Source: Limnephilus marmoratus
Lineage: Eukaryota; Arthropoda; Insecta; Trichoptera; Limnephilidae
Length of the DNA stretch: 64,000 nt
Assembly: GCA_917880885.1 (NCBI GenBank)
Contig: OU862920.1
Location: 36,987,019 to 37,051,018 of the forward strand
Direction: 5' to 3'
Positions within the stretch are counted from its first letter, which is position 1. The number at the start of each line of letters is the position of its first letter. A program made the position numbers and the translations under genes. The notes under the pieces were generated by a model. That model ran no database searches. It was not told where the DNA came from and saw only the letters and a program-made list of their open reading frames with translations. Positions 9,867 to 22,499 of the stretch are shown here, piece by piece.

Positions 9867-11114
9867 GTTAGCATTATTCATATATATTAGGTATGTTATA
9901 TTATTCGTATATTTTAGGAAAATGTCGTTAAAAACAAATTCGTCCGCGTTCTTTCATTGCAAGTTTTGTATTTTTGTTCAATCACTAAAGCTGAAACATT
10001 TACAGACTTACAGTTTACAATACAACTGAGATTTAGAAATACATAATGTTTTATTATTAACAGCTATTGATAAAGTTTCAAAACATCGCATGATATTATT
10101 GAAAGCATCGCAGTCTAAGATAACGCCAATACAACGCTAACGCATAATTGTGAAGTTTCAACTAATAAATAATACATAAAAAATTAATGTAAATTGGTTT
10201 TCACATGTTATGTAAATGGACAGAATGTTAATAAATATTCAAATGTGTTCGCATTTATCAATTATAAAGTTGCCATCTTAAGTGTTTAATCCATCAGCAA
10301 CCTTGGAAGATAATCATTCATCAATATACACTCGCAAAACATCGCAACAGCAAAACAATAATAGAATATTAACATCATAAAGTTCCCGCATAGTATTATG
10401 CAGGGAAAGCAACCGAGAACGAAAACGAAAAAAAACGTTATTTTACATTGAAAAACCTTTGGACGGAGTAAATATGTTGATGGTAGCCACCATTCAATTT
10501 CCTGCCTACATTTATCAAATAAATTGGAAATCCCAAGTGACTTATTACTTGTGAGTAAGTCTAGACGAGCCTTGTAGCATGATGATCTACGCCACTGTCT
10601 TTTCGGCGAACGATGTTGTTTGTTTAGTTTTTTGGACAAAAATGTCTTCCAGCAATCAAATTGATCAATAAATTAGTCTAGAATAGAGAAATCTTCGAAT
10701 TTAATTTTATTATGCAGTTTATACGGTATTATTTTTTTTTAATTAAACTGAAGTTCACGTTTATGATGATCTTAGAACCCATCTTAAACTTAAAAAATAT
10801 ATCGTTGACCTATAACAAAAGAGGAATATACATAGATACTTTTAACATCATAAAATATAATGTCACACCTATAACTTATTTCCGTATCTTCATTGTTTGT
10901 ATTTAAATTAGTTGTTGTACTTACCTAGTAAAAAACAAGTAAAATATAGAATATATTAATAATAATAAGGTACCAATTTACCATACGCCGGACAAAAGTT
11001 ACTGTAAACCAGTATCAATAAGTTAGAAAGCTGTGTCCAAGAAAATTATGTTCAAGAAAATTAGATATGAACTATTCTTCTCAAAGAGCCTAAAGTTTTT
11101 GTGTAAAAATATGA
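9867..11114. other. Intron DNA without recognised features
   Basis: AT-rich. A minus-strand frame of about 117 codons at 10286-10639 has no ATG start, splice signals or recognisable sequence and is treated as chance. Confidence 0.5.
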
Positions 11115-11425
11115 CATAAATTACAGAGAATTTTTTTGAAGTGAAACTTCTTTAGCGACGTTAGTGATTTGAAATTCGGATGAAACAGTAATTCAGTTCT
11201 ATACAAATATTCGGTTCTAATATAATGCGGTAAATTCGCGCTTCGACGGAGGTTCGAATCCCACGAAATCCAAAAAAAAAACTTTTTTTGTTTTTGTGAA
11301 ATCAATATCCAATCTTCAAACCGCTTTAAAATAAACAGGCAAAAGAAAAGAAAGCGACTTTCTAGTTTCACTTCTACCGCATGTGAATTACACACTCTGA
11401 TTTTTTTTTCTATGTTGCAATTTTT
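11115..11425 (-). mobile_element. R-family/SINE composite repeat
   Basis: The outer parts match the R family (aagtgaaacttctttagc at one side, cacttctaccgcatgtgaat at the other). The centre instead holds a tRNA-like B box (ggttcgaatccc at 11251-11262) and cgaaatcc. The same composite occurs at 49130-49490, so it is a shared family structure and not an accidental insertion. Confidence 0.65.
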
Positions 11426-11630
11426 GGTACTATAAAGAAGAACCAATATTATTTTGTTTGAAATGTACGGCACAATTTTCAAAAAAAAAAAAATTTATCG
11501 TTGTTTATCTTGAAAAAAAAGTGAACCACGAAGATTCACTTTTTGTTAAGTCTTATGGTACACACGTTAGGTCTTATGGTACAATATTCTAAGATAAAGT
11601 GGTAAGGGTTTTTATGGAGTCGGTTCCTAC

Positions 11631-11861
11631 CTGAGTGTGCTTCGGACAGGTCGAAGAGGTTGATGCCGCTGTCCAAAGCCAAGTTGATGATCTCCTCCGA
11701 GGTCTCCTCGGACACGTTGGGCCCGAACACGGCCCACGTGCCCAGGCCGATGTTGGACACCCGCAAGCCCGACTTGCCAAGGTTCTTGTAGCGCAGGCCG
11801 GGGGTGATCGCGGAGTGCATGGTTAGGTGATTTCCGATGTACGACGATCCGAGACGATTGG
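11631..11861 (-). CDS. Hk: Hyperkinetic exon: start of the AKR domain, possible alternative start Met
   Basis: The donor gtaggaacc begins at 11630. The best acceptor is ttccacag (AG at 11863-11862), giving a 231-nt exon that needs an incoming single base. It reads NRLGSSYIGNHLT, then MHSAITPGLRYKNLGKSGLR, VSNIGLGTWAVFGPNVSEET and so on to LDSGINLFDLSEAHS. The Y-(K/R)-N-L-G-K-S-G-L-R motif marks the first barrel strand of all Kv-beta proteins. The catalytic Asp of N-L-F-D is kept, but the catalytic Tyr position holds His (S-E-A-H). The ATG at 11820 could start a short isoform. Upstream, a TCAGT initiator-like pentamer at 12261-12257 lies in a less AT-rich patch, so an unspliced 5' leader is possible; this is inference. 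Confidence 0.93.
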
Positions 11862-14800
11862 CTGTGGAAGATGGCTTATGTTAATACCGTTGAAGTTAAT
11901 TCGTTGATAAATCGTTAGTTTGTTATTGTTTCTCTCATGGTGACATTTCCACTTGTTGTGTATTGGTATTCTATTGCAAGATTTGACACTATTTTGGCTT
12001 TGAAGGTGTTTATGGATGTGAGGTTGAATCTCGAGTGATTTTAATTTAATGACTCGATTGCCTGATCTTAAGGCAGGCCCAGAGTACAAACATTTGTCGC
12101 GATTTGCCGTGAAAGTCCATCAAACATCACATCAACGTTTTTTGTTTTCCATCTCCTCCGTTTGTGAAAATACTAAACACGGTTGAAAGATTGGTGCGAA
12201 GTTCGCGCGATCACACACGATTTGGCTTGTGGTCTGCGATAAGGACGTGTCGACGCACTGAGCACTTGACGTTTAACGCTTTTGGTGTTTATATCAATGT
12301 TAAAATGCTTTCTGATGAAAAAGAGATGCATCAGGGAGAAAACACAGATATTTATTTATCAGGAAAGATTTCCGACTAATATCGATTATTGCACGACCTA
12401 AAGTTACTATTGAGAATTTAGAGTGCGTAAATATTTACGACAAAAACAGAATAATTATAAATATTTGATATTACCAATATTATAATTTTATTATCAATTA
12501 TTTTTATTATTATATTATATTTAGGTATATTTTAAACTCGTGATTATGCCCGCTCTTTGCACATAACCACAAAAGGCCGTTCCGTTAATTCTCCATACAC
12601 GACCGCATTGCGCGGCATCTGTCAAAAAACCGCTTCACCCGGGATGGAATGTTTAGCAAATGTTTTCCGTTGAACATGGGAAGCTCGAAACACAAAAAAA
12701 GTTTACAATATTTATGATGTTAATGACAAACATTGAATGTTGTTATGGGACTGTCAAGGCAAATGTCGAAGCTATGGACCCGACTTTAGGGTAGATATAG
12801 TTGTGGTTTACCCGAATGTAAATTTATCCAAAATATCATCTTTTATTGATCTATTTATTTATACAGTTGACTAAAACCATAACTTTGGTGGTACTACCGA
12901 TTTGGGCCTGAAGCAGACTGTACGGGGAAAAATGCCCTAAAAGTTTTGACAGGATGCAATATGTCTGTATTGATAATATTTCTTGATTTATTGATCACCT
13001 TCTCGATCTAGCATCTGCTGTGAAGTGGCACTGAAATCATCCATGCAGTCCAGCGAGGCGATGGGTGCCCTGCAACTTGAAAACAACGCTAATGAGACAG
13101 GGGATGGAAACGGGTGTTAGGGGTGCCACTGTAGCCATAGCAGGCAGTTACTCGCAGTGCGTGCGGTACTCAATGCAGGTGTGCTAGATGTGCTCATTGC
13201 TAACTTTAATAGATACTTGGTGGAATCAGAGAATCAGATTGTTCATTCTCTTAGTGAAGAAAGAATATTCTATATGTTCTAAAGGCATAAAGTAACGGAA
13301 ATGTTCAAATTAGTTTTTTGCTGCTCTTGAGCCGCGAGCATCGCATAAACCAAAACAATCGCATCTGGCTGACGCTGCGACCAGTAGCACAAAATGACTG
13401 CAGCACCGAGAAAGACTCAAGAGACAAGCTATCAATAATATAGTCAAAACCCTTCAACTTTGTAGTTTTCTGTTGATGGACAAATCTTTATGCAAAGCAA
13501 GCGTTCTGGTAAGAAACTTGTTACCCGCCAGTCCAGCGTGTTAAAGCCTTTAAAAAGTGGAGGATCTGAATATAAGTGTAGGGGATTGATAAATCGTAAA
13601 AATCTAAAAATAAAAGTAGCTTGTAACCATAATAGATTGTAATAATAAATTTAATTAAATAACAATACAATATCTGGAGAACACAGGTGATGGCGTCGGT
13701 TCAGCTTATCGGTTGGTTATGGATAATGATCTACGCCGGTTCCGCGTCACGCCGTAGCCATCACAACACCTCCCCCCTCGAGCGGCGGGTCTTAACTGCT
13801 ATATTCATTAGTGTCACAATTCACAATCATTTTATACAATAATAATATAGTGTTTTAGCGATTAAGGTATCGGAGTAAAAATAACGTAGATAATAATATG
13901 GATTATTTTATAGTATAGTAGAAGAGAGTATAATATATTATATTTTGTATATTTAAAAGTAAAAATGGTAGGTATATAATATTTTAGAGTATTAGGAAGA
14001 TTTTGTTTGGGTTTTTGAAGTGACCGTATTATGATTAGGATTTTTCGAAAAAAGTTTATTATTATTTCAATATTTAGTGTTGTTTTGCAGGTTTATGTTT
14101 TGTTCCTAAGTTAATTATTTCTTCCTGCTTTGTTTATATTTTTTTTTTCAAAAATAATGCATTGGTCGGTATTATATAATAAGGTGGTTAGGAGTAGCAT
14201 TATGACACGATGCCATAATGAAGTTGAAAAGTTGGTGTTATTGTGAAAACTTTAGATCTTTACAAGTTATTATGTGTAACAGAATTAAATGTTGTTCTGT
14301 TTTGTGTTAAATGAATAATGTTGTTATTTTTCTTGTTTCGTTTGGTCGTGATATTACGATTTCGCAATCGCTAGACGATTTATTTTCAATCAAAAATGAT
14401 TTTGTAATCTTGCAATGACAGCCCTTGCTTTAGTATATTAACTAAGGATCTACGTGAGGTGAAATGCTCATTACTCGAAGGACCAAAAGGATATTACATA
14501 ATTGCTACATTCGTTGTAGTTATAAATATATCGTGTTCTATGTTTCTCCTATGGGGAGGTACTAGAAGTAGGTTTAAAAATGCGATCTGATGTAATCTGG
14601 AAAATTCCATGTAAAATCCTTTAGGTTTTGAAGAGGCCTATTTTTTATTACATATATTTTCAAAACATTACATAGTATAAACATTAAATTATTCGCTCTA
14701 AAATGTACCTACGTAATAAATTCCTAGCTGCCTAGATGTTTATTCTACAAAATACACGTTGTGGTTCAAAAATATACTGCTGGTGCAATCAAAATCGATG

Positions 14801-15389
14801 TTCAAATTTACTGGTGAACGCTAAAGTAAAGCTAAAGAAAGGCATATTCGATTAAAATAATAAGGATCATAAAATGAACAGTACCTACAACCTTGTACCC
14901 AAATATACTTTTATAAATTAAGGCAAATTCGGTTTTTTAAAGCATGCGAATTCCAACCTACCTTGGATAAACCTCAGTAAACAATTATTTAAATACGTTT
15001 AGTTCTAGATTGGCTAAATTTGGTACGAAGCTATGAATGATGGGATGGGCGTATCGTAGAAATATGATTACCTGAACATTCCGATCAAATTACTTTGCAA
15101 ATTATGGAAATTACTGCTGGAATGATTATTAACTGAAAACTGCACAGTTATAATCTATGACGAACTGCGAGATGTGGAAAACGGAAGAGTGGTTAAATAT
15201 GAATAGAATTTGAATAGCTCAACCCGATGTAATGAATGGTGCTGACTGCTGATTGCTGATGATGAATGGACAGAACAGAGGACAGAGAACAGAACTTCGA
15301 AGACAACAGTGAGAAAGGTGGTTGGTTGCTGGTGGTTGGCGGGTGGTGGTGGTGGTGGTGAATATTGATTGATTGAGCTGGGCAGTTAC
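11862..15389. other. Upstream intron or 5' region of Hk
   Basis: Two patches are less AT-rich: 12060-12290 (possible promoter or 5' leader on the minus strand) and 13005-13150 with 13680-13790 (a cctcccccctcgagcgg stretch, perhaps an old retroelement). No exon that would repair the phase between 15390 and 11861 was found by eye. Confidence 0.4.
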
Positions 15390-15771
15390 CGATAGATGGT
15401 CGGCACGGGGTTGGAGTCTTCGCTCGTGTTGTCAGCGTTGTCGCTAGCCAGCGGCTGCGGTTGCGGCTGCGGCAGGAGCGTGGCGGCGGCGGCGGGCGGC
15501 GGCGGGTGTGCGGCGTGCGCGCCGTGTGCGCCGTGCGCGCCGTGTGCGCCGTGTGCGGCCGCGCTCACATGGTTCGACAACGCTACCTGCGACATCTTAC
15601 GGTGCAAGCCCGCCGGGTAATTGCTCCCTTGGTGATTGTGATTGTGGCTGTGCGGGTGGTGGTTCGATGTGGTCGGGGAAGTGTTCAAACAGATGTTTAT
15701 CATAACCACGCCTTTTCTTCTTTCCTCGCGACTAGCTTCTAGCGCCTTCCTTACAGCCCGGAGCTCCGAGA
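15390..15771 (-). CDS. Candidate Hyperkinetic N-terminal exon with Gly-Ala-His repeats
   Basis: A GC-rich minus-strand frame is open from an acceptor-like cttcgcag (AG at 15773-15772) to a donor gtaact (15389-15388). It begins SELRAVRKALEASREERRKG, continues VVMINICLNTSPTTSNHH and HRKMSQVALSNHVSAAA, then AHGAHGAHGAHGAHAAH, a Pro/Ala stretch, and ends SNPVPTIYR. ATG codons at 15703 and within HRKMSQ could be starts. Low-complexity His/Gly/Ala tails are common in N-termini of insect channel proteins. Problem: the exon ends in phase 2, while the exon at 11861 needs phase 1, so they cannot splice directly without losing the frame. An unseen exon, an alternative transcript or a base error would explain this. 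Assignment to Hk is by position, strand and composition only. Confidence 0.6.
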
Positions 15772-16564
15772 CTGCGAAGGAGTCTCAACTTCTCGAGTTA
15801 CGCTTACTGACATTATGCTTGGATTTTGGGAATTTTGTTTCGACAAATTAATGTACTCAAAATTCGGAATGGGGAAATAAAGGAAATAAAAAGATGTGTT
15901 GAACAGCCTCCAGCCTGAAATGAAACAAAATAAAAAGAAAAAAATATTTACATAGTTTATAATATTCTGAACATAAGAATGAACTTCAATCATTATTGTG
16001 ATGGAGTTTCGAACGAGGAAAGCGTAATAATCATAATGTCTTGTACAAAGATGTGATATTGGAATTCCTACAAAAGTGAAAGGTGATGGTGACAAAAACT
16101 AGATTTCTAGAACGAACTTGTGCGGAAATAAACTAGGAGCCGGATGTGAAAAGACAGACTAAAATGATACTTAACTAAGAATAATATGATATGGGTGTTA
16201 TAGGAATACGGCTGCATGAAAAGATGGGTACTTCTAAACTTGCAATCTAACGATGGAGGCGCTTTTATCAGAACATCTCATTCCCAGATTCGACAACCGA
16301 TAGTAGATACCTTTATATATTCTGATTATATTATTATTATTATAACAGGTAACCACGCGTATTTATCATGTTACATTAATATGGGCAGGTATTATATTTT
16401 AGTATTTCTGGATTCATTTTTTTTACGAAAACCATGTTATTATTTAGCGTTTATCAATTTATAACATTTTACAATAAAAACGCAAATAGGTATAAAAAAA
16501 ATTTATGGTGGATTTAACTGGCCTAAATCTTTATTTTCAAGGCTTTGGATGCAAAGCAAATAAA

Positions 16565-16680
16565 TGATTCCATAAAAAAAACATTTAAATTACGACCGAC
16601 CGGCTTCGCTTAACACGAGCGTCATCAGGTTACAAATTAGCAAGACCGGGCCGGTCGTAAAAATAATTTTTAAATTCAAT
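16565..16680 (-). ncRNA. Hammerhead-ribozyme-like motif within inverted ends
   Basis: The minus strand contains CTGATGA, then a CGCT/AGCG stem with a 7-nt loop, then AAG. It is preceded by TTGC/GTAA able to form a second stem, and the whole is enclosed by complementary CCGGC/GCCGG and TTACGACC/GGTCGTAA arms. This is the hammerhead order (stem III, stem I, CUGAUGA, stem II, GAA, stem III). The invariant G after stem II is only present if the stem is shifted by one pair, so self-cleavage is uncertain. Penelope-like elements and retrozymes are known carriers of hammerheads. Confidence 0.35.
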
Positions 16681-16822
16681 TTTTTATTTTATTTTATACA
16701 AATTTCAAATCTATTATTATAAAATCAAAGATTTATTATAAAATCATATATTGTAAATTCAAAGATTTCCAATAAATAAAGTCAAAATCGCCAGTGTATT
16801 ATGTAGTGCCAGTAGGTAATAG

Positions 16823-17310
16823 GGTGACCCGACAATTCGTCCTGCGACAATTCATCCGGCGACAGTTCATCCTGCGACAGTTCATCCGGCCGACAGTTCA
16901 TCCTACCGACAGTTCATCCTGCCGACAGTTCATCCCGCCGATAATTCATCCGGCGACAATTCATCCTGCCTGATCATTTAGAAGATTTTTATTGAGTAAC
17001 TATGCAAAGAGGATATACGGCCGTACAACCAAAATCGATACACTTATATCTGAAGGCATCTTGAGTGGAAATCCGCTGTAAAAATATTTTTACTAAATAG
17101 GTTAGGTTAGGTTAGGTTAGGTTAGGTTAGGTTGTACGGCCGTATATCCTCTTTGCATACTTACTTGAAGAAAAAATCTTCTAAATGATCAGGCAGGATG
17201 AATTGTCGCCGGATGAATTGTCGGCGGGAGAGAACTGTCGGCAGGATGAACTGTCGGCAGGATGAACTGTCGGCCGGATGAACTGTCGCAGGATGAACTG
17301 TCATGGAACC
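16823..17310. mobile_element. Foldback transposon with tandem-repeat arms and a TTAGG core
   Basis: The arms are about 130 bp of tandem CGACAGTTCATCCTGC-type units (left) and their inverted copies (right). Inside them lies a complementary segment (gatcatttagaag, tatacggccgtacaacc) on both sides, and beside the centre about six TTAGG units (17100-17132). The 9-bp sequence AGGTAATAG occurs immediately outside both ends (16814-16822 and 17311-17319), a perfect target duplication. Nine-base duplications and modular inverted arms are features of FB-type foldback elements of the Mutator-like (MULE) group. No transposase is present. Confidence 0.85.
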
Positions 17311-18924
17311 AGGTAATAGACAATACTCCAATCTCCTCGACTTCTCATCATGTCCTGTACATCATATAAATAAAAGCTCAATCGGCAATTCGAAATACAA
17401 ATACAATTATGATTTTTACGAGCATAATAAACTATAAAAATGTAACATATTCAATTCACTTGTACTCTGTCTATTTGTTCTTACTGTTCTTTAATCCATC
17501 TTTCACCTTTTGACCGATCAAAGCCACATTGTGCGTAGTCAATTTTTTACAGGACCCTGCGCAAAACAAAGCTCCCGACCCGTCCCTAATTTAATGAATT
17601 ATATTGGACATTGCAAATATTGTTACTGCTGTTGCTTAGTTGTACTCTTACCCAGAGGAAAACTAACCACCAGTTTCCGCTGACATCAAACCTTCTCCTA
17701 GGTCTTCCCCTCCCAAATATATATTTTTTCTAAATATAAATATGTAGTAAATGTATGTTGCTTTAGTTCTGAACTAAATATAGTTGTTAAACATTCCCTG
17801 ATTTATATTTAATCAAACTATTACACCAAATCCTACGTTTAAAAGAAACAATTTTTTCATGTCAAAATATTATTTTTGAAAATTTTAGATTACTATCATT
17901 ATTTTTATTTTATTTTTTCCAGTTATATACTATCGTGATTTAAGCAATTATTTTATGCCACCATTGTTTATTAATTTATTACAGTTCTTGTGTAAAATAA
18001 TTTGTAACCATTTTACTTGTGTAAACATTTTACTTATTGCTCCATGAACGCACAAAATAAATAAAATATTTTTCTGCATATAAGTTCTTTTGTAACATTC
18101 TGCATTATTTTTGGAGCCTCGACGGTATTTTTCTAGAACTTCCGAAACTACACGATCTTGAACAACAAGCTCTTTGAGTTATTGTTACCAATTTTTTTTT
18201 GCTAATATTATTATAAAAAAAAAACATTTTGGTAACTGAAATTTATTTGCAATTCTTAAAATTTAATTTTAAGAACTGCATTTAAATTTCTATATGTTTT
18301 ATTCATTTAATAATATTATTATTTAATTTATACGAACAGTTAATTAAAAAATTAAATAATAAAATTGGTACGTATTATTATTGTTCTAACAGTACTTTCC
18401 CAAATTACTTTCTAAAAAAATGACGATTTAGGATTTAGATTTTTTACGATTTAGTTTAAAGTATTGATACATTTAAATGGATTAAATGCTTTTTAAATGG
18501 ATGAAATGAACTTGGGTAGTTGAATATTTTTTTCTTTTTAGGTTCAACTACCAAAAATACCCAACTACCCAAGAACTTGAAAAAGTTGATTTACCTAAAC
18601 TGCTGTTAACTATTACAACAATGAAGTACTCGGAATCAAGAATACGTTTACAATACCCTCTTGAAAATTAGCTCAATGGAAAATCTTTCAGAATGGGCAA
18701 AGGATTGTAAGAAAATTATTTTAAGGGCGACCACGACCAAATAATGTTCAAAAGCTGACAAGCTGTCCCAATGGTAGCCGTTCTTTGGTTGCTCAATGGG
18801 TCTATCGGGGGAAAATTCAAAAACCAATCCTGATTGTCGGTTGGCTATAAAATTTGGTTAGCCAAATTTTCGCAGAAAACTCAGTTCTTCAAGATAACGG
18901 AGAAACACTCTTATCCATTCCGCA
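17311..18924. other. No recognised features
   Basis: Very AT-rich after the foldback element, with a short inverted repeat at 18510-18570 (ggttcaactacc region). No genes. Confidence 0.5.
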
Positions 18925-19290
18925 CCGCGCTTTGCAAATGAAGTAACAAAAAATCTGAAACAAGATAAGGTCTTGAATGAGTTGAAAGTCGACAAATTCG
19001 GTGGGCCTGACGTTTTACCTTCACTGATCCTCAAGAGGTGTTTTGGAAAGGTACCAAATCTTTGGAAGACAATTGTGAATGAAGAAGGCAATTGTCCAAC
19101 CAATCCCTAAGTGGAACCTTTCCGATCCATTACCACCACTTCCATTCTTTCAAAGTTGTTGGAGAGGGTAGTTAGGTTAGGTTGCTAAACTGATCACATA
19201 TCTCGGATAAACAACATCAAGCGTTAGGCAATACGGGTTTCGTCGAAACCGATCGTTTCAACTAACTACTTCATGTGTGAAATGGTAAAA
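18925..19290 (+). pseudogene. Non-LTR retrotransposon reverse transcriptase remnant
   Basis: Decayed translation in shifting frames shows DKFGGPDVLPSLILKRCF, resembling the S-G-P-D-G-(I/V)-P-x-x-x-L-K motif. It is followed by LWKT and VQPIPKW, then QYGFR-like sequence near 19235, in the order expected for the N-terminal fingers of a jockey/I-type reverse transcriptase. Frameshifts and stops break it. No ends found. Confidence 0.6.
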
Positions 19291-19680
19291 CTGAAAAATT
19301 ATCCTGCCAGTATCTCCACATATCCCTCAAATTAACAATTTGTTAGAAAAGTTTATCCATAAAAATGTCATTCTTTTTTTAAAATCATTGGTGGTTACAA
19401 TAACATAACTACATGAATTTACACTTAAAGGGTGAAAGCCAAAAAATAATAATAATTAAAACTGTATCCATGTTACATTCGGAACTGGCTGTCGTGGTAG
19501 TGCTCGGAAGCCAAGAGTTGTATTGTCCCGTCGGGTTTTGAGGCTCCACGAATGATAAGTTCAATAAAAATAATTATGAAAGATGATTTTTGTCGAACGT
19601 TTATTATTAATTATTCTGTAATTTCTTTTTAATTTTTTTCTTTAAGTAAAAATAAATAAATAAAATACATATAATAATAA

Positions 19681-20040
19681 ACTTCAAGTGTTTCTTTTCA
19701 GGCATTTAGTTAGAAAATTACTCTGAAATGCGTTTTGGAGGTTAATTTTCAGAAAATTTCTACCCGCGGACCTTTCGTTTTACTGGGGGTTATGGATTAT
19801 TACCCAAGCTCCCGGCTTAGCCACGGGACCTACATATCTTAAATACGGCCCTGAGCATGCGAGTCTTTATAGTACTCTGGGGATGCAGATATTTAGTTAG
19901 AAAATAGATTTAGTTAGAAAATTGATATTTAGTTAGAAAGATCGGGGATGCAGATATTTAGTTAGAAAATTGCTCTGAAATGCGTTTTGGAGGTCAGTTT
20001 TCCGAAAATTTCCACCCGCGGAACTTCCGTTTTACTGATA
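19681..20040. repeat. Direct repeat pair (about 90 bp) of unknown origin
   Basis: The segment gcatttagttagaaaattac...cgttttactg at 19700-19785 recurs at 19948-20037 with a few changes. Short intermediate copies of gatatttagttagaaa lie near 19888, 19910 and 19926. The stretch up to 20320 has higher GC, but no gene could be assigned. Confidence 0.6.
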
Positions 20041-20340
20041 TGGACCCAGATATCTTAAATATAGCACTGTGGGGATGCAGATCGAAGAGAGCTGATGGGT
20101 GTGGAGGATTCACCACTCGGTGAGGATTAATGCCAGAAGTGTCGTGCGAAACTACAGGGATAAAATAGTTCTCCAAGGCACTGCCGCGGTCTATCCTTGT
20201 GGAAATTCCGACCTCATATATGTTCGGATTGTGCAGAGAGCAGTTTAATTTACATTGTAGATAGAAATAAATTTTAAGCGATAACAATCTGGTAGAATTG
20301 GAACCATTCGTACTCAAATTTCACGGAGGCCCCGTAATTC

Positions 20341-22499
20341 ATCAAGATTAAGTTGTTAAAACCTGTGTTGCATTTGACAGCGTCATAATTGGTATTCAGC
20401 GCCATTTTGGTTTACAAATCGTCACTTCATTTGTGTATGGTTCTAACTACACTTTACCTTGTTCTGAGACATGAGGTGTCAAAGTTTGCAAAGATTTATA
20501 ATAATCTATTTACCAATTTCTGATTTTGAGGTTGAATCTCGTGTAAAGTTGGGTATTTAACTAAGGTGGTATTCGTTTCATTTTAGAACACATCTAAACA
20601 CGCAAATAGAACCATACGCAACCAGCTAGGTCATAATTATTCGTTAGCATAAGGTTCTTATTACATTTCCCAAATGCGATTCTAAGCTAGTAAAATACTT
20701 TACAGAAAATTGAACCTGAAAAGAAAAAAAATGGTAATTAGATTATAAAAATTCGTCTTTGCAAACTTTGAAACCTCAGAAATTGTTGAGCGAAGTTAGA
20801 ACCCTATCCAACCAAAGGGATGAACTTTAATGCACCTCGTAATAACAATCAACTGTCAGATACAAATAAAATACAGAGTGTAAGTGGTGATGGAACCCTG
20901 TAAAAGAAACGATTATTTAAAATGCTTAATGTTAGAACTTTAACGTATATCTACGAAAATACAATACAGATGCATCTGAAAATTATTTTGGGAGTAGAAA
21001 TGAGCAAAAGAAATCCTTTGGCATTCAAAGGTCATTTTTGAAAAAATGTCAACTAGAACCGTATTCAAATGAAGTGACGAAATGCCATTCAAATAATGGC
21101 CAGTTAAGAACAGATCCATGCCGTACGTATGTATAAGCACATAACTAACATATGTGTATGAAGAAGAGTTTCTATGGCATCAAGGCTTGTTTTTTTTTAA
21201 CCTAAACTTTTATTCCAAGATTTGAAATTTTGAAATCTTCCAAACAAAAAGGAAGTCATTGTCTACATGTCAAAAAACCACTCCTTCCCCCTTTTCCGCC
21301 CCTTAAAGCAGAATTTTGATATTTCCTCACGAAATTTTGACTTTCAAAATAATAACATTCTAAATTCAAAATTAAAATAATTACTATCCACATCTGATTT
21401 TATAAAACTCTGCGTAAAGCGCGTGCAAGAACGGGGAATTCATCTAGTGTAAAAATAAAGAAAGGTATGTCCGAACAATAGGTAACGCACTGACACCTAA
21501 GGAAGGTAAAAAACTATCAAGGTAATAAAATACTCAATATTTAATAAAGCTTAATATTTCCACCATATTAAAAGTAGCTAGTATAGAAGAATATGACAAT
21601 TGTAGGAGACGATGTTTGTATGAGAATGAAATAAGTAGAGTGTGCCAAAACTGCGTTGTTTGGCGGTCATTTAAAAATCGTCTTTGCCGACCCCTGCTGT
21701 GTATATGTAAATGGCAAATGGAGAAATTCATCGGTAGTTAATTCTAGGACCTTGGAAAAATCGGTCCAATAATAGTTTTGCAAGCTTGTGCGATATTTAT
21801 TTGTAGATTGACAATACTATAATTACCAATCCTACAATAAGGAAATTCAAACCTACATAACATGGCTTATAATTGAGTCTTGCGTGGAGTGATTTGCGGA
21901 ATGAAGGCGCTTTCGATGTTTTTGGCTCCGATCATCAAGATTCGTAAATAATAACTGCATTCTAATATTATCTCACTACTAAGTATTTACAAGACATTGC
22001 CGCATGCCAAGTTTCACAAAGAACCGATTTTTGCATGTATGTTTTCCAACTATAACGCAAAACTTAGGTTTTATACCGGATGACCTACATAATCTGTATA
22101 TATAAAACATTGTTTTAAAAAAAGACGCACGAATAACCCGACATTTGTTTGGTCGAAGCCAATAGTATTTAAATTTCTTTCGACCCACATCATAATCCTT
22201 GATTCTATGCAGAAACGGGCGATTCGTTTTGATAGATGCCTTTAGCTTTAACAAAGTGATTGCAATCTTTGATACATAGGCGTCAGATGGAAATACTGTC
22301 CTTGTTCTACCAGCATTTCAATGGAAGCTGCTTCTGTGTACCCACTCCACACAGGAGGCTATCATTTTCCTCTAAAAACAAACAATAACAAAATAATTAC
22401 GAAGATATTTTAGTTTGCGCAATAAAAGAGGTTCTTTCTTTAATGTCAACGTTCACCACCTATTTTTATAGATATATAATATTTTGTATTTTTGTCTAC
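20341..22499. other. No recognised features
   Basis: AT-rich. A fragment of a P-family 3' end in inverse (ccactccacacaggaggcta) lies at 22344-22363. Nothing else supported. Confidence 0.5.

Noticed and set aside
10286..10639. 117-codon minus-strand frame in an Hk intron
   Set aside because: No ATG start, no splice sites, no recognisable sequence, AT-rich codons.
11823..12089. 88-codon minus-strand frame upstream of the Hk start Met
   Set aside because: Not in frame with Hk, lacks homology, and overlaps the likely leader or intron.
15396..15742. Plus-strand Cys/Arg-rich frames in the GC-rich exon
   Set aside because: Complementary readings of the GAH repeat; the minus strand has splice sites and a plausible protein composition.
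17100..17132. Telomere or chromosome end
   Set aside because: Only about six TTAGG units, embedded in a flanked foldback element; an interstitial repeat.
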